Source of the DNA: Hypsibius dujardini
Lineage: Eukaryota > Tardigrada > Eutardigrada > Parachela > Hypsibiidae
Length of the DNA stretch: 64,000 bases
Direction of reading: 5' to 3'
Assembly (NCBI GenBank): GCA_001579985.1
Contig: LRSR01000240.1
Coordinates: forward strand, 1 to 64,000
Part shown: positions 22,497 through 36,559 of the stretch, piece by piece
How positions within the stretch are numbered: position 1 is the first letter of the stretch
Layout of the letters: each line of letters opens with the position of its first letter
Position numbers and translations under genes: made by a program
The notes under the pieces: generated by a model
What the model was told of the DNA's origin: nothing
The model's input: the letters and a program-made list of their open reading frames with translations, nothing else
Databases searched by the model: none

Positions 22497-25400
22497 TTAT
22501 CTATTGATTAGCAGTTGGACTAACCAGTGATACATCGCAATGAAGATTGCGAGAGTGGCTAGCAGGGCAGTGGAGATGGACACTGCTAAAGTGATCACCG
22601 CAGTTTTCACTGAAAAAAAAACAGAATTGGGCGTTGTTAGTCTGCGAATGCTATTTTCAAATGAACCACGATAACACACAGCTAAGTGCTTTCATGTCAG
22701 TTCCTTATTGATCGTTTGTGATAGCTGCAAGATGAAGAAATCTAATTATTTCTTCTTCAATCATTGTACTGAAAAGGGTCAATTTTAAAGCAAATGCGGG
22801 AGGCTGGATGATAATTTTTAAAGCCCGAGTTTCACATTCAAATTAGGGCGTTGACCACTCTAAAGTTACTCTGAAACTACCCTTCAAGTCATAAATATTT
22901 TGGAAGTCTCCATAAAACCAGCGTGATTATAAGATCACTTCAAATTCCCTTCCATAATTAATATGGCAAGGGTTCCCCGGGATGTTTTTTAACGTTCGTT
23001 AAGTTTAAGGGGACGCAAATATTTTTCCAATATACATCACGTGACGTCATCAGGACTCGTCATCCCATTTGAATGGACATTGTTTAGAAAACTCTTTTAG
23101 ACGAATTTCGTCTGATATACTAAATTTCGAGTTTGTTTTGGATAGTGACTCACATTTTAAACACTTAAAACTAAGCGTTATAGTTTACCAATTACAATTT
23201 ATCAAAAACATTCGCAATTTTCTCAGTTGGAAAGGGATAAACTTGAGTCGCAATGCTTTTACTTGTTCTTTCTAACTAGACACGGTAGACGAAAACGCTG
23301 CTTTTTTGGTGTAACGAATCTCAAACCTATTGAAATCGTCTAAAACGCAGTAAATCTAGCGGCATTCGTCTAAATTTTTTCAGAGAGAATGTCCTAATGA
23401 GAAGAAAAAGCAAAAGTTTGCAAATTAACTTTTATTTGATAAAAAATATTGAGTGGAGTTGTGAACCTAAATATTCTGTGCCAACATGTTTGACGACCTG
23501 TCATGAATTTCAGACTAAAACAAAGCGGCGGGTTCCCCTTAAGTCTCTTGAAGATGCATTTCCAGTTACCTAGGCCTCCCAGGAAAAGTTCGCCGGTGTA
23601 TCCGCAAAATGGCCGATTGACCGGTGGACCGTCTCTGCCGCGCCACACCGTTGAGAGTGCATAGGTCCTGACGGAATTTCCCGCCACTGAAAGGTACTCG
23701 TCAGATACCTGTAATTCATGAAAAATATGGTTAGAAAACTGTTGGACAAAGCCATATCAGAGGTAAAAAGCGATCCCCGTCCACAATCGAAACGAGTACA
23801 AAAAAATGTTTGACGGACCTCCATGAGCCCTGACGTGACGTTGAATTTAGAGATGTGAACATCACAGATTCTCATTCCTAAGTGAAACAGATTCGCATAA
23901 TTTTGTTCGGATTGCTTAGTGACACTGTTGGAAATTTTCCAATGACTTGGCCTTTTCCTCTGGGATTATCCTTACCCTTAGGTCCTATATAGACTGGTCG
24001 AGACAACGGGTTAAACGTTCTGTTGAGAAACAGCTGCCGAAAGGTAATGCCATTTTGCATGTCCATTTTTAGAGGTGGAAGGTCTCGTACAGCCTAAAAA
24101 TGAATCGTTAAGCGTTCCTTATTTAGATTCGCATGATTGGGAAGTGTAAAAATAGGTTTTATGAAAGTGAGCGCATCTTTGCGTGAGCTATTTCAAGAAT
24201 CAGCATGTGCCCTGCTCGGTTCAAGTCTTGCAAACTCAGCTTTATGTGCTCGGACAACTTTCTTCCAATGCCAGTAAACTGTGCATTAATGCATTTACTA
24301 CAGTATTGTTATACAGGAACATAAAAAGGGCAACTCATCAGTATTTCTTCCTAGGAATACGTCATTAGGGGATGAGAATGCTTAAGCAAGCAAACATAAA
24401 AAGACGATAGCTCACCTTAAGTAAGATGGTCATAACTTCAAATGCGGAAATAGTTACGTCGTTCAGCTGAAAATAGGAGAAACCGTTAACGTCTGGAAAC
24501 CGTCAAGAGGAGCTGAGGCTCATCCAGGGTCGTTACAAACCGGAAACAGAACCCTCATCCTATGACCAGGGGTTGGAGCAGAGGCTCATTTAGGGTCATT
24601 ACAGACCGGAAGCAGGACCCCTCCTCCTAGGGCTAGGGGCGGACAAAGGGGCAAAAGGTTTTTTTCAATAATGATTTCGGAATTCGGCCTCTTGTTCCTG
24701 ATCGTTTAGAAACTTGTGGGGGTCTTGGGGTCTGATTTTTCAGGGTTTGAGAACGTGTTCAAGAACATCGATTGTTCATCGAATTTGGACAGTTCTTGAA
24801 TGTTTGCACCTCTCATTTGTATTCCTAATATAGAGCTTATATTGAGCCTCAACAAGCCTAAAATTTGAACGAAAAATTGATGTTTTTGAAAATGTTTTGA
24901 AATTAAGGGGGGCTCCTCGAAGTCAAACACACAGACTCCCAAAAGTATTACAATTAGGACAAAAGGCCAAACTCTGGGTTCAGTTTTGAAAAAAATGCAT
25001 TTCGCCCCATTGCCCACCCCTGGTCATACCATGAAGGGGCCTGGTTCTGACCTGTAAGGACCCTAAACGAGCTTCTGCAGTCGGGTATGTTTTGTTGATC
25101 ATACCATTTCAATATTAGTGAGCGACTTATTGTAGCGGACTTGAGATGTATTGCGTATGCTTTGCAGGACTCCGCTGAGAGCTGCCCAATTTGGAATGGG
25201 ATTGTTCACCAGCAACAGGCTTTGAAAGGCCGAATCTGCAGGCTATGAATTTTACCAAGTCAAAAGAGTTCCCGTGGGTCAAAGCAATTTTAGGAAGATT
25301 TCATGGTGCGTTCTGCAAATACCCAATTCGACTCATTTCTTATTTGCATGCTTTCCGTAGGGACTATGGGCGAACGGGGGGCAATAAAGATCTGAAATTA

Positions 25401-27590
25401 AGGATGTTGACGTACTTCATATTGTAGGGGAATATTATTAACCCAACTAAGGTATACTAACAAAATCTCCCTCGGTCATTCCAAGACGCTCTGCGTTAAT
25501 CTGTAATGTAGAAAAAGCTTTGAAAAATGACGTAATTAACAGTTAATAAAAATACATTTGGTAGAAGCATTACAAAAAATGCGAAGATTATTTGACAAAC
25601 TAGCCATTCAAAACTTTATTTGGCATAATAAAATATACTTCTAAAAAGGATAAAGAACGATAATTGCTATCTTTTGAATGAATATGTTTGTCTAAGATTA
25701 GGTTGTAAAATAAAACTAACTGAAAAAGAATACAGATTAATAACAAATGACCAAAAGAATATTATTCTTAGGAAGCTATTTGGATATACATACCATGAAG
25801 TCACGTAATCCTGGGCTCGTGGAAAGAAGACATATGATAACTGTCGAGAGGGAAATCATTAGTCACTCGTTCGGTAAATGAACATTTTTCATTTTTCCTG
25901 TTACCTCGACTCTGGGTTGCGGCATTGCGTAGAACACTGCTGTAAGCATCTAAATCGCCTTCTTTGACTTTCGGGTCAAAGTAATGGACATGTAAATTGT
26001 ACTTGTTTTTTTGGCCACCCAAGACAGTGAGGAATTCTCGACACGCGGTAAAATAATACACTCCCCCTCGGAGACCTTTAGATTTGGATCCTCACAAATG
26101 AGGCTCACTGTCGTCCAGGAAAATCGATCCAACAGAATCATGATCGCCTGGATCAGGGTTGTTTGATCGGATGAGGGAAAAGCTACGACAGTGGGATAAC
26201 GTTGTGCGTTTGTCAGAGACTGGTCAATCGCAATCATAGCAGAAAAGATGATCATTTAAATACGTTATGCGTGTGCCAATTAATTATGGTATTATTTTAA
26301 GCACTTACGTTGCAAGAAGAGGCACATTCCATTCTGTGAAAGACGATACCAATTATGCTTAGTTCCCAGAATTATTCAATGTGTACCACTAATTGATCTC
26401 CCTTGAGCGTTGTTTCATATACATTTTGAAACGTTGAAAAAAATTGATGTACCTAATGTAACATTTAGATTAATTGGAAATCGTAAACCAACTAAACAAA
26501 ATGATGAGTAATTCATTTGTTTTGAGTTTATTATTTATAACTGAGTGAATAATATCATTATTGTTATGTGAGTTTATAAATTATTATGTAAATACGCTCA
26601 AGCTTCGGTTACTTAAGATTAACTTGAAAACAAATAAAAATAATAAAACAAATTTGGAATTATGCAACTGAAAATTGATCCGACGAAACCGTAAATGAAA
26701 GGTTTAGATTCCCCGAAGAACTGAACTAAATAGTTTTAACAACCAATTCGTATATCTCTAAAAATTCGAATCAACTAAAAAAATTATTTTCTGTCATTCC
26801 AAGTATTTTCTAGTAATAGCCATGTCTAGGCGCATTAATATTTATTCTGTTTGACGGAAAGAGTAAAAAATAGCGAAATAAATGGGGTTTTCCGCCAATA
26901 ATCCATAAGGACAGACGATGAGATAATAAGAAACCCCAAACTAGATTACAACTTCAGCCCGACGCACATTGTACTAATAGTCTTTTGGGACTTTTGTAAC
27001 TTTTGTGACTTTTGTGACTTGATTAATTTATATTTGAATACAGTTTTCCGGAAAAAAGGAATGCTATTATCTAACGTCTTACCTCTTGCGAAGTCTCCTA
27101 ATGTCATCACTTCAAGACTGCATCCTGCGAATTATCCAACAACGTTTAAAAATATATCTTACCACAAAGAAGAATTTGTGTATAACAACCTGATTAAAAA
27201 AAAATAAAAACTTTAAACAACCAATAAAAAAATTAGAAAGCATAAAATATTTAATATTGTTATACCCGAACTGATGAGAATATTAAAATCGAAACGATGC
27301 TCATCCAGAATGTTGGATATCTCGACCGCCACAAACGGCATGATCTCCGCCGCTTCCGAACAGCTAAATGCCCCTGGTCTATAAACAGTTTGCCTAGTGA
27401 CATTTTGCAAGGCGTCCGGAAACAGCTCCACCGCTCGGGAAAAGGCGACATCATAACCTGGACTTTGGGCAACGTAACCCAATGAAGGGTTATCCCCGAT
27501 CATGACTGTAATCACATGAACGGCCTTGGAGAAACCGCTCCTCAATAGGATCAAAATCAGGAATGCCCCTAAACCAATTCGTAGGACCAT
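22497..27590 (-). pseudogene. Receptor B: natriuretic-receptor-like gene, broken
   Basis: Exons by homology: 27590-27266, 27124-27083, 26333-26309, 26235-25905, 25840-25794, 25500-25462, 25391-25323, 25242-25105, 24466-24416, 24093-23976, 23877-23819, 23708-23570 and 22609-22497. The layout, phases and membrane end (QLLINR, stop TAA) are as in D. Three lesions are visible. The exon-4 acceptor reads ctatg where relatives have ctag. One base is missing in exon 4 (331 instead of 332 bp, after LKVS). The juxtamembrane GELC is GELF, losing a conserved Cys. The other exons remain open. The signal peptide and first domain (VHVITVMIGDNPSLGYVAQS) are intact, so this is a recent loss. It is the partner of D by intron 5 length (293 bp in both, against 120 bp in A and C). 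Confidence 0.85.
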
Positions 27591-27880
27591 AATTGTCTCG
27601 GGAGAAATTTAGAAGTGCTGAGTAGTAAAGGATCATATGAAATATTCGCAATGATTCTAAAAGCTGTATCGCTGCTCTCAAATCAGATAGGACGGGGCTC
27701 AATTTAACATATGTGTGGGTATATGATTTTCAGGAGGGAGGGTTGATGTCGAGAATGTCAATGTTTGTCTTCACCCTCGTCTCGGAGTTTGAGCCTCAGA
27801 TCGTTTCCTAAAATCAGCGAACCAGAGATTTTCATCATCAGAGACCCTGATCAGCGAGAAACCCTACACTGGCGTAATAA

Positions 27881-28616
27881 ATGCTCAAAGCTTGTAATGG
27901 ACGTAATCTGCAACACCTTTCGGGTAAGTCGGTGGAGGTTGCTCAGACTTCTTCTCGAATCCAGCGGTTGCCAAGAAATAGGACGGATCTATGTCGTTAT
28001 TTATCTCATAATTGCATGAAAGGGGAGAAAGTCATTGAATACTGCGAGCAGGGGTCGCGGATTAAGACTTTTATTTCTGACACACACAAATTGGACAGAC
28101 CCTGTCCATTTATAACCACTAAACCTGCGAGAATATGTGTTTCAAATAATGAAGTGAATAATGAAGTGAAGGAAGTGAAGACGATGCTACACCGCGTGGG
28201 CAGGGGCCAGTGTCAGGCCTGGGTTAAGGGCGCAAATGGATTTGAGACGAAGTGTTTGTCAGAGCATGGATCTGTTGGAATCTATAAAGCAAATGACACC
28301 GGAAATCGATTTCCGACACTCTTATGCGGTTTGCATCAACAGCAAGCACAAGACCACAAACTTTGCTTATGTGAGTATTTTCCCGTCACGCTCAACCAGG
28401 CCGGAATTTACACTTGTTAAAAGGGCCATGTTTCTCATAAGGACTGTGGAGGTGGTCAACAAAACGGATGCCAGCATGAACCGTGTGTGCGAGAGAATAC
28501 CTAAGTACCGGAAACAATGGAAACCCATTTTCACCATTAAAACAGCAACTTGGAAAGAGCTCAGTTTGGTATATTTTACATCACTTGATAAAAAAATTCA
28601 CTTTTTAACCATTTGA
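27881..28616 (+). CDS. Unrecognised Cys-rich ORF, divergent from receptor B
   Basis: Two overlapping open frames look like pieces of one spliced gene. The first (27881-28420) contains RTDLCRYLSHNCMKGEKV and further Cys residues. The second (28236-28616) contains MDLLESIKQM and VVNKTDASMNRVC. A strong donor (tat|gtgagt, about 28370) and AG sites at 28258 and 28424 would fit short exons, but I could not settle the structure. The whole unit is repeated inverted at 45480-44832, with differences that are mostly replacements, and both frames remain open there. It is transcribed away from receptor B, about 290 bp from its start. No family is recognised; the Cys spacing suggests a secreted protein or exon. 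Confidence 0.35.
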
Positions 28617-28620
28617 CATC

Positions 28621-29304
28621 GACATATTTATTTATTTATTTATTTAGGACATTAGTGGTTAAAACCAAATTTTTAATTATACTGGTTAATGCTCCGCCCT
28701 CTGTATTCGTTGAATGATTTTGTGGATGCTAATCATATTTAAATTAAATTCTGGATCGAATCGTATTCAGAAATTATTTTTCCCGGGGAAACCAGATACC
28801 GGAAAACGACTTGCCCTTTTGCAAAAATCAAATTGTCGGACGTACCAGTGTGGACCTCTCGCTTGTGTTGGGTCAACGTGCTCGCAAGTATTTCCCGCAT
28901 AACTGCATTCCACAAAAATGCTAACGTATTGCCTTAAACCTTCAACAATTGTGCAGATAATTCATCTAGGTATTGCGTGTATTATTCGATCGGTGCATTT
29001 TGTGCAAAAGCATGGCTTTCAGTCTGTCTGTCTGTCTGTCTTAGGGTCTCCTCTCTTGCTCGACCACGAAGCAGCTATAATTTTTAACCCACTTTTTTAT
29101 TTTCGCTTGTCCCTCACCCAGAAAAATTGTCATTGAGGGCTCGTACCTGTGCCATGTCTGGTCAATACCTGCTCCTTTAGTTGATGAAGATGTTAAGCAG
29201 TATAGTCACAGTCCGTCCGCGAGCGCTTTAACGGTCTCTCATCTATCAGTCCGATTCACATGTCTCGCACATTCAGCTTGCAACCTTGATTACATACATG
29301 TAAG
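28621..29304. other. Flank with Cys-rich exon relic and microsatellites
   Basis: An (ATTT)n tract lies near 28628-28647 and a (CTGT)n tract near 29020-29042. Positions 28780-28930 encode a Cys-rich fragment (RTYQCGPLACVGSTC) related to one on the minus strand at 53315-53103. That copy continues as KYLPHNCITQKC, whereas here an extra base breaks the frame after STC. Positions 29043-29300 are a dispersed repeat also present at 41230-41490 and, inverted, at 44515-44262. Confidence 0.5.
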
Positions 29305-30624
29305 CATGTATGCATGCTTTAGCATGTGAATCCTCAAAAACGTTTATTGGGTGGGTCGCATAGGAGCAATTAGGTGCTTGACAAGCATAGGGGCGGACAC
29401 CTGAAACAAACCAATAAAACCCGGTGGTGTCAAATTATGGGACCGCAGTAACATCAGTCATGCTCATCGGAATGAATTTTATTGGATTCCGTTAGCGGCC
29501 CTCCATAATTAGTTCCCAGCTCTCCCTGTAATACATTTCCCTGGCGAAAGAAAAATTTTTAGCTCTACTGCCTATAAAAAAATTAGCAGGGCAATTCAGA
29601 CGCAAGGAATAAGTGAGTTAGAATAAAAAATATCCGAGAAAACAAGTTTAATTAAGCAATCGATCTAAATCCAGTCCAATAAACTGCCTTGTCCAAAATA
29701 AAACAATTAACTAATCGTTTTCCCCCAAAACAGAAACTAATCAAACAAGGGCAGCTAATCAATCAAACAATTCAAGGGCAGCATGTCTTTAATAAGCACC
29801 TGGATACGCATACGCAAATAAAATACGCATCTCACTCATACGTTCATTTATGCTCGTGAACCGAGTCATCTCGCCGTGTTTCAGCGTGTTCAACGTGTTG
29901 AGCGATAATTTTTTTGGAAATACATTGACAAAATGGCCAAAGGCCATTCGAAATTTAAAAGACAGAATGTCGGCACTTGAAACAAATGGCTTTCAGCCAT
30001 GACATGCTGTACAGTACTCTCCAACACAACAATCAATGGAAATGAAGTTAAGCAGTTTGAAAGAACAGAAAAATCGGCAAGTGATGAGATGTCTGACAAC
30101 AACAACGGCAAAAATTTGAAAAGACAGACGTGAGAAGAAAAAAAATTTACAGTGTGCTATGTGCAATACACAACAGAATACTGTGTATTGCACGTGTTAC
30201 GCAAATTCGGATTTTCGGTTAACAATTTTTTTCGGGCTTGGAGGGTCTTGCATATTGTATGCATAATTAAAATATATGAAAAATTTCGTTCTATATAAAA
30301 ACAATATTGCATTACGCGTTATGTCATAAGGGATAGACCATGAACAAAACATAACTCACGTGTCGCGCTAATTGTCATAGTTTACTACAGTAGAACCGAA
30401 AAAATCAGCTAGAACAAAAATGAAATGGTAAAGCTGTATGTAAGTATATTATCAACATGCCGTGAGGTCCTTGAAATTGGAGACCCGTCCAATTTTTGAC
30501 AAGCGTCACATCAGGTGCATTGTCATTTAAGATGGTGAAAGTGAAAACTAGAAGATAGGTCCGAGGGAATTTGTTGACACCTCTCCGTGGGATGACAGAC
30601 TTTTCCAAGCTGTTGGTTTGGGAG
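29305..30624. other. 3' flank of receptor C
   Basis: Reverse-complement counterpart of 17779-19085. The long frame open at 18025-18657 is interrupted here, which argues against its being a gene. AT-rich repeat sequence cttgcatattgtatgcata lies near 30247. Nothing coding is supported. Confidence 0.5.
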
Positions 30625-30809
30625 TTACAAACAACAGGTCAGGTTGGAGGTCCCACCACGGTCGACCTGATCCATGACCGCTGCGTCCAAAAATGCTACA
30701 GACAAAGATACGGATACCGAGAGATTTGCGGTGAATTCGTCCAACTTGAACACGCACACAATTTCTTGAGGCGAGTAATAAAAACTATTGCTCGCCTCGT
30801 CCCACCACG

Positions 30810-33800
30810 TCATTTATCGATTAGCAGTTGGACTAACCAGTGATACATCGCAATAAAGATTGCGAGAGTGGCAAGAAGGGCAGTGGAGATGGACACTGCT
30901 AAAGTGATCACCGCAGTTTTCGCTGAAAAACAGAATTAGACGTTGCCAATCTGCAAATACCATTTTTGAATGAAATAAAATTACACACATCTGGGTGCTT
31001 TCATGTGAGTGCCTCGCTAATTGTTAGTGATGGCTGCAAGATGAAAAAAATTACGAATTCCTTCCTCAATCATTTTACTGAAAAGGGTCAATTTCATGGC
31101 AAATACTGGGTTTGGATGACATTTTGGAAGCCCGAGTTTCACATTCAATTTAGGGCGTCGACCACACTGAAGTTAATCTGAAACTACCCTTCAAGTCATA
31201 GATATGTTTTGGAAGTCTTTGTTCCATGAAACCAGTGACATCTGTGAACTAAATTTCACCACCGTGATTATACGATCAATTCAAACACCCTTCCATAATT
31301 TAGATGATAAGGCTTTCCCCCGCATTTTTTCAAAATACATCACGGGACGTCATCAGGATTCATCATCCCATTTGGATGTACATTCCTTACAAAACTCTTT
31401 ATCAAAACTCTTAACAAATCAGACGAGTTTCATCTGATTTACTAATTTTCGGAGTTATTTTGGATAGATATTCAAATTTTAAGACCCAAAACTCAGCGTT
31501 AAAGTTTACCTCGTACAGCGAGATAGAAATTACCGAAATTACCGAAATTCCCCAACTTCTCATTTTGGGATGGGATAAACTTGATATGCCGTGCTTTTAT
31601 TTCTTTTCTTCCTCGACTACTAGACACAGTAAACAGAAACGCTGCTTTTTGGGTGTACCGAAACTGCATGCCAATCGAAACTGTCCAAAACGCAGTAAAT
31701 TTAGCGACATTCGTTTAAATGTTTTTGAAAGAATGTCCCAATCGGAGAAGAGGACCTCGTGACGAGATATAACCCTTTTGTAAAAAAGTAGAAAGAACAA
31801 AAGTTTGCAAATTAATTTTCATTTGATAAAAAATAGTGAGTGGACTTGTGAACCTAAATATTCTTTACCAACATGTTCGGCGACCTGTCATGCATTTCAA
31901 AATAAAACAAAGCAGCGGGTTTCCCTTAAGTCTCTTGAAAATGCATTTCCAGTTACCTAAGCCCCCCAGGCAAAGCTCGCCGGTGTATCCGCAAAATGGC
32001 CGATTGACCGGTGGACCGTCTCTGCCGCGCCACACGGTTGAGAGTGCATGGGTCCTGACGGAATTTCCCGCCACTGAAAGGTACTCGTCAGATACCTGTA
32101 ATTCATGAAAAAATGGTTGAAAAACGGTTTAACAATGCCATTTCAGAGGTAAAAAAGCTATCCCCGTTCATAATCGAAACGAGTACAAGAAAGTGTCTGA
32201 CGGACCTCCATGAGCCCTGACGTAACGTTGAATTTCGAGATGTGAACGTCACAGATTCTCATTCCTAAGTGGAACATAGATTCGCATAATTTTGTTCGGA
32301 TTGCTTAGTCACACTGTTGGAAATTTTCCAGTGACTTGACCTTTTCCTCTAGGATTATCCTTACCCTTAGGTCCTATATAGACTGGTCGAGACAACGGGT
32401 TAAACGTTCTGTTGAGAAACAGCTGTCGAAAGGTAATGCCATTTTGCACGTTCATGTCCAGAGGTGAAAGATCTCGTATAACCTAAAAATTAATCGTTAA
32501 GCGTTACTTACTTAGATTCGCATGATTGTGGAATGAAAAAACAATTTCGCAAAAAAGAGAGCATTATCAAGTCAATTTTTTGAAGGATTAGCACGTGCCC
32601 TGCTTGGATCAAGTCTTGCAAATTCAGCTTCATGGATTTGAACAAATTTTCTCCGACGCCGGTAAACTGTGAATCTATGCATTTATAGCAATACTTTACT
32701 ACATAAACATAAAATGAGCAAGCCTTTTTCTCGAAATAAATATTTTTATTGTGAGGATCGTGGCTTATAAAATTCATAATTCAACCAAATAAATTTCAGA
32801 GTCCGATATTATAGTTAAAATATGTTTGAAAAAAAATTGTTAAGAATGCAGAATAATTATGAAATAGCGGTATAATTCTTTCTCTGTCACGTAAATATTT
32901 CTTACTAGAAGCACATCATTATAGAATGACATTTATTAAGCAATCAAACATAAAAATGCGATGACTCACTTCCAGTAAGGTGGTCATAACTTCAAATGCA
33001 GAAACAGTTATGTCGTTCAGCTGGAAATAGCAGAAACCATGAACATCTGGAAACCGTCATGAGGAGCAGAGGTTCAATTAGGGTCGTTACAGACCGGAAG
33101 CAGGACCCCTCATCCTATGACCAGGGGTTGGAGCAGAGGTTCATTTAGGGTCGTTACAGACCGGAAGCGGGATTCCTCACCATAGGACCAGGGGTTGGAG
33201 CAGAGGCTCGTTACAGATCGGAACCCAGAATTCGGCCTCTTGTTCCTGATCATTTTGAAACTTGTGGAAGGGGGATTTGAATTTCAAGGCGCCGCCGGGA
33301 TTTGAAAACATTTTCAAGAACATCAGTTATTCATAAAATTCGGGCGGTTCTTGAATGTTTTGAACTTCCCATTTGTATTCCTAATAGGAAGCTTATAATG
33401 AGCCTCAAAAACCCTCAAATGTGAACGAAAAACGGAAGTTTTTGAAAATGTTCTGAAATGACGAGGGCTCCTGGAAATCGAAACCCCAGATCCCCATAAG
33501 TTTCAAAATGATCAAGAACAAGAGGCCAAAATTTGGGTTCAATCTTTAAAAACGCATTTTGCCCCTTTGCCCACCCCTGGCCCTAGCGTAAGGGGTCCGC
33601 GTTGACATGTAAAGACCCTATACGAGCCTCTGCAGTGGGGTATGTTTTGTTGACTCTTACCATTTCAATATTAGTGAGCGACTTATTGTAGCGCACTTCA
33701 GATACATTGCGTATGCTTTGCAAGACCTCATGGAGAGCTGCCCAATTCGGATTGGGATTATACACCAGCATCAGGCTTTGAAAGGCCGAATCTGCAGGCT

Positions 33801-35939
33801 ATACATTTTACCAAGTCAAATGAGTTTCCGTGGGTCAAAACATTTTAAGAAAGTTTTTGGGTGCGTCCTGCAAATACCCGATGCGACCCATTTCTTATTT
33901 GCATGCCTTCCGTAAGGAGTATAGGCGAACGTGGGGCAATAAAGATCTGGAAGTTAAGATATTGATGTACTTCATAACGTAGGGGAAGTGTATTACTCCG
34001 GTTATGGCATACTAACATAATCTCCCTCGGTCATTCCAAGACGCTCTGCGTTCATCTGCAATGTAAAAAAAGCTTAGGAAATTGAAGTTACTAGCTAAAT
34101 AACTGAAGGAATCTATATTAATAACAAATTACCAAAAGAATATTATTATTAGGAAGGTATTCTCAATATACATACCATGAAGTCACGTAATCTTGGGTTC
34201 GTGGTAATAAGAAGTATGATGACTGTCGAGAGAGAAATCATTAGTCATTAGTTTTGTAGTTGAACATTCTTCCTGTGTTCTGTTACCTCGGCTCTGAGTT
34301 GCGGCATTGCGTAGAACACTGCTGTAAGCATCTAAATCGCCTTCTTTGATTTTAGGGTCAAAGTAATGGACATTTAAATTGTACTTGTGTTTCTGGCCAC
34401 CCAAGGCAGTGCGGAACCCTCGACACGCGGTAAAATAAAACACTCCCCGGTCGGGGACTTTCAGATTTGGATCCTCGCAAATGAGGCCAATTGTGGTCCA
34501 GGAAAACCGATCCAACAGAAACATCATCACCCGGATCAGGCTCATTTGTTCGGATGAGGCAAAGGTCACGACGGTGGGATATCGCTGTACGTTTGATAAA
34601 GACTGGTCAATCGCAACCCTAGCAGATGAAGAGTACACTTTGCAAAAATATTTAATTATTAAATACGTTATGCGTGTTCCAATTAATTATGGCATTTTTA
34701 AACACTTACGTTGCAAGAAGAGGCACATTCCATTCTATGAAAGATGATACGAATTACGCCGAGCTACCAGGACTATTCAATGTGTACCACTAATTAATCT
34801 CAAAAGACCGTTTTGAAACGCTGAAAAAAATTGATGTACCTAGTGTAGCATTTAGACTAGCTTGAAGTAATTTTTTTGAGTTTTCATTATTTAATGGAGT
34901 AATTGGTATTATTTTTGTTTTATGCGTTTATAAGTTGGAAATCAATATAGTCCCACCCTTTCCACCCACTCATTATAGTCCCATTCTTTTCCCGCCCTTT
35001 TCACTATGGTTTCAACCTTTTAATTTTGTAATCGAAATACAATAACAATTACTTTCAAGACGTTACTAGGATACTTAGTTATTCATAAGATATTTTACTA
35101 ATTGATGGAATGATTGAAATCCAAGAGCCAAACAATCTCCAATAGTTTACTAGTACTCTGGCTGCAGTATAGAGACAAAATGAGTGAGAGTGGCAGCTCC
35201 GTCTCAAATTATGGGGACCGCTCAGATTTTTGTGAAATTTTTGTGACTTTTGTGACTTGGTCAATTTATATTTGAATATGGCTCTCCGGAAAAAAAGAAT
35301 GCTTTTACCTAACGTCTTACCTCTTGCGAAGTCTCCTAATGTCATGACCTCAAGACTGCATCCTGCGGGTTATCAAACGACGTTGAGAAATTATATCTTA
35401 CCACAAAGAAGGATGTTGTATTACAACGTGATCAAAATTAAAATTGTATTCAACGTCATTCCAATCAAAAAACTTAAAACCTAAAACTTTATCAAACAAC
35501 GCTCGAAAATTTGAACAAGAATTTTGTATCACAACGTGATTAAAATTATAATGCTTGAAACTTAAAACTGTCAGTGAAAAAACTTAGAAAGCATAAAGTA
35601 TAATATTTTCATACCAGGACTGATGAGAACGTTAAAGTCGAAACGATGCTCATCCAAAATGTTGGATATCTCGACCGCCACAAGCGGGATGATCTCCGCT
35701 GCTTCCGAGCAGCTAAATGCCCCTGGTCTATAAACAGTTTGCCTAGTGACATTTTGCAGAGGACTCGGAAATAGCCCCACTTCTCGGGAGAATGCGACAT
35801 CATAACCCGGACTTTGGGCAACGTAACCCATTGTAGGGCTATCCCCAATAATGACTGTAATCACATGAACGGCTTTGGAGAAACCGCTCCTCGATACAAT
35901 CAAAATCAGTAATGCCCGCAGACCGATTTGTCGGACCAT
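30810..35939 (-). CDS. Receptor C: natriuretic-peptide-receptor-like ectodomain with membrane anchor, intact
   Basis: Exons: 35939-35615, 35362-35321, 34734-34710, 34618-34287, 34222-34176, 34055-34017, 33946-33878, 33798-33661, 33020-32970, 32482-32365, 32264-32206, 32095-31957 and 30922-30810. They join to 498 residues without a break and have the same exon lengths as A. All family landmarks are present, including the two N-terminal disulphide loops, PPVNRPFCGYTGELC and the membrane segment, ending in QLLIDK and a TGA. The first exon differs from A at about five residues (for example GLFPSP for GLFPSL, and IIPLVAVE for IIPFVAVE), so both copies are probably under constraint or the duplication is young. 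It lacks any intracellular catalytic domain. An open tail equivalent to the one after A lies at 30790-30625. The role is inferred as ligand binding or clearance at the cell surface. Confidence 0.85.
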
Positions 35940-36120
35940 AATTGTTTCGGAAATAATTTAAAACTGATGAAGAGTGAAGGATAGAACGAGATCTTCGCAA
36001 TGATTCCAATTGCTGTGTTGCTGCTCTCAAATTGCTGGCGCCAGACCTTAGCCACTCATATCCACTAAACCTGCGAGAATATGTGTCTCGAATAGTAAAA
36101 TTGGAAATGCTTCGCTCACC

Positions 36121-36286
36121 ATAGCAGGCAAACGCAGCGGGTTGAATCGCTACATGAGTTGAATCGGTGGGATGGTGTAGGGCGTCACAACTGTAAATTG
36201 TAAACGGCGTATTTAATTTACAGTCGCTTACACTTGTGGCGCCCTCCGCCACCCGACCGATTCAACCCGCCGCGTCTGCCTGGTAC
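36121..36286. repeat. Hairpin MITE upstream of receptor C
   Basis: Starts caggcaaacgcagcggg and ends with the inverted gccgcgtctgcctggtac. It is the duplicate of the element at 12112-12258, here with an extra internal piece (gctacatgagttgaatc). A further relative follows at 36805-36930, starting taccaagtaaacgcggtggg. Confidence 0.65.
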
Positions 36287-36559
36287 TAGCAGATCAAGGA
36301 AAAAACTAAATGCGTCTAATAAGGTGTGAGATGAGGGGCTTTACTGACAAGATGGCGGGCAAAATTTTTGCCTGAAAACCTATTCTCCAAATAAAATTTA
36401 GAAAATATTACTTGCCGGGGACAAGACCTTGTTCAACTGCGAAAGATTTAGAAATTTGGACAATCAATGGAAGATACCAGTATTGCAACAATGCCTATTT
36501 CTGAAATGTGTTTTCCTAACTTTTTTTGAATCTCTCAAACTCAAAATTTAATTGTTAAC

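Larger units (their letters stand above)
20718..29300. repeat. Duplication arm Y (B side), inverted partner at 44.26-52.76 kb
   Basis: Positions pair to a nearly constant sum of about 73435-73490: 27590 with 45858, 28236 with 45212, 24093 with 49342, 22499 with 50989, and 20722 with about 52740. B contains about 200 bp near 21245-21440 that D lacks. The outer edge (gattactatgaaaccaccgg) also occurs a third time at about 41710. Confidence 0.85.
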
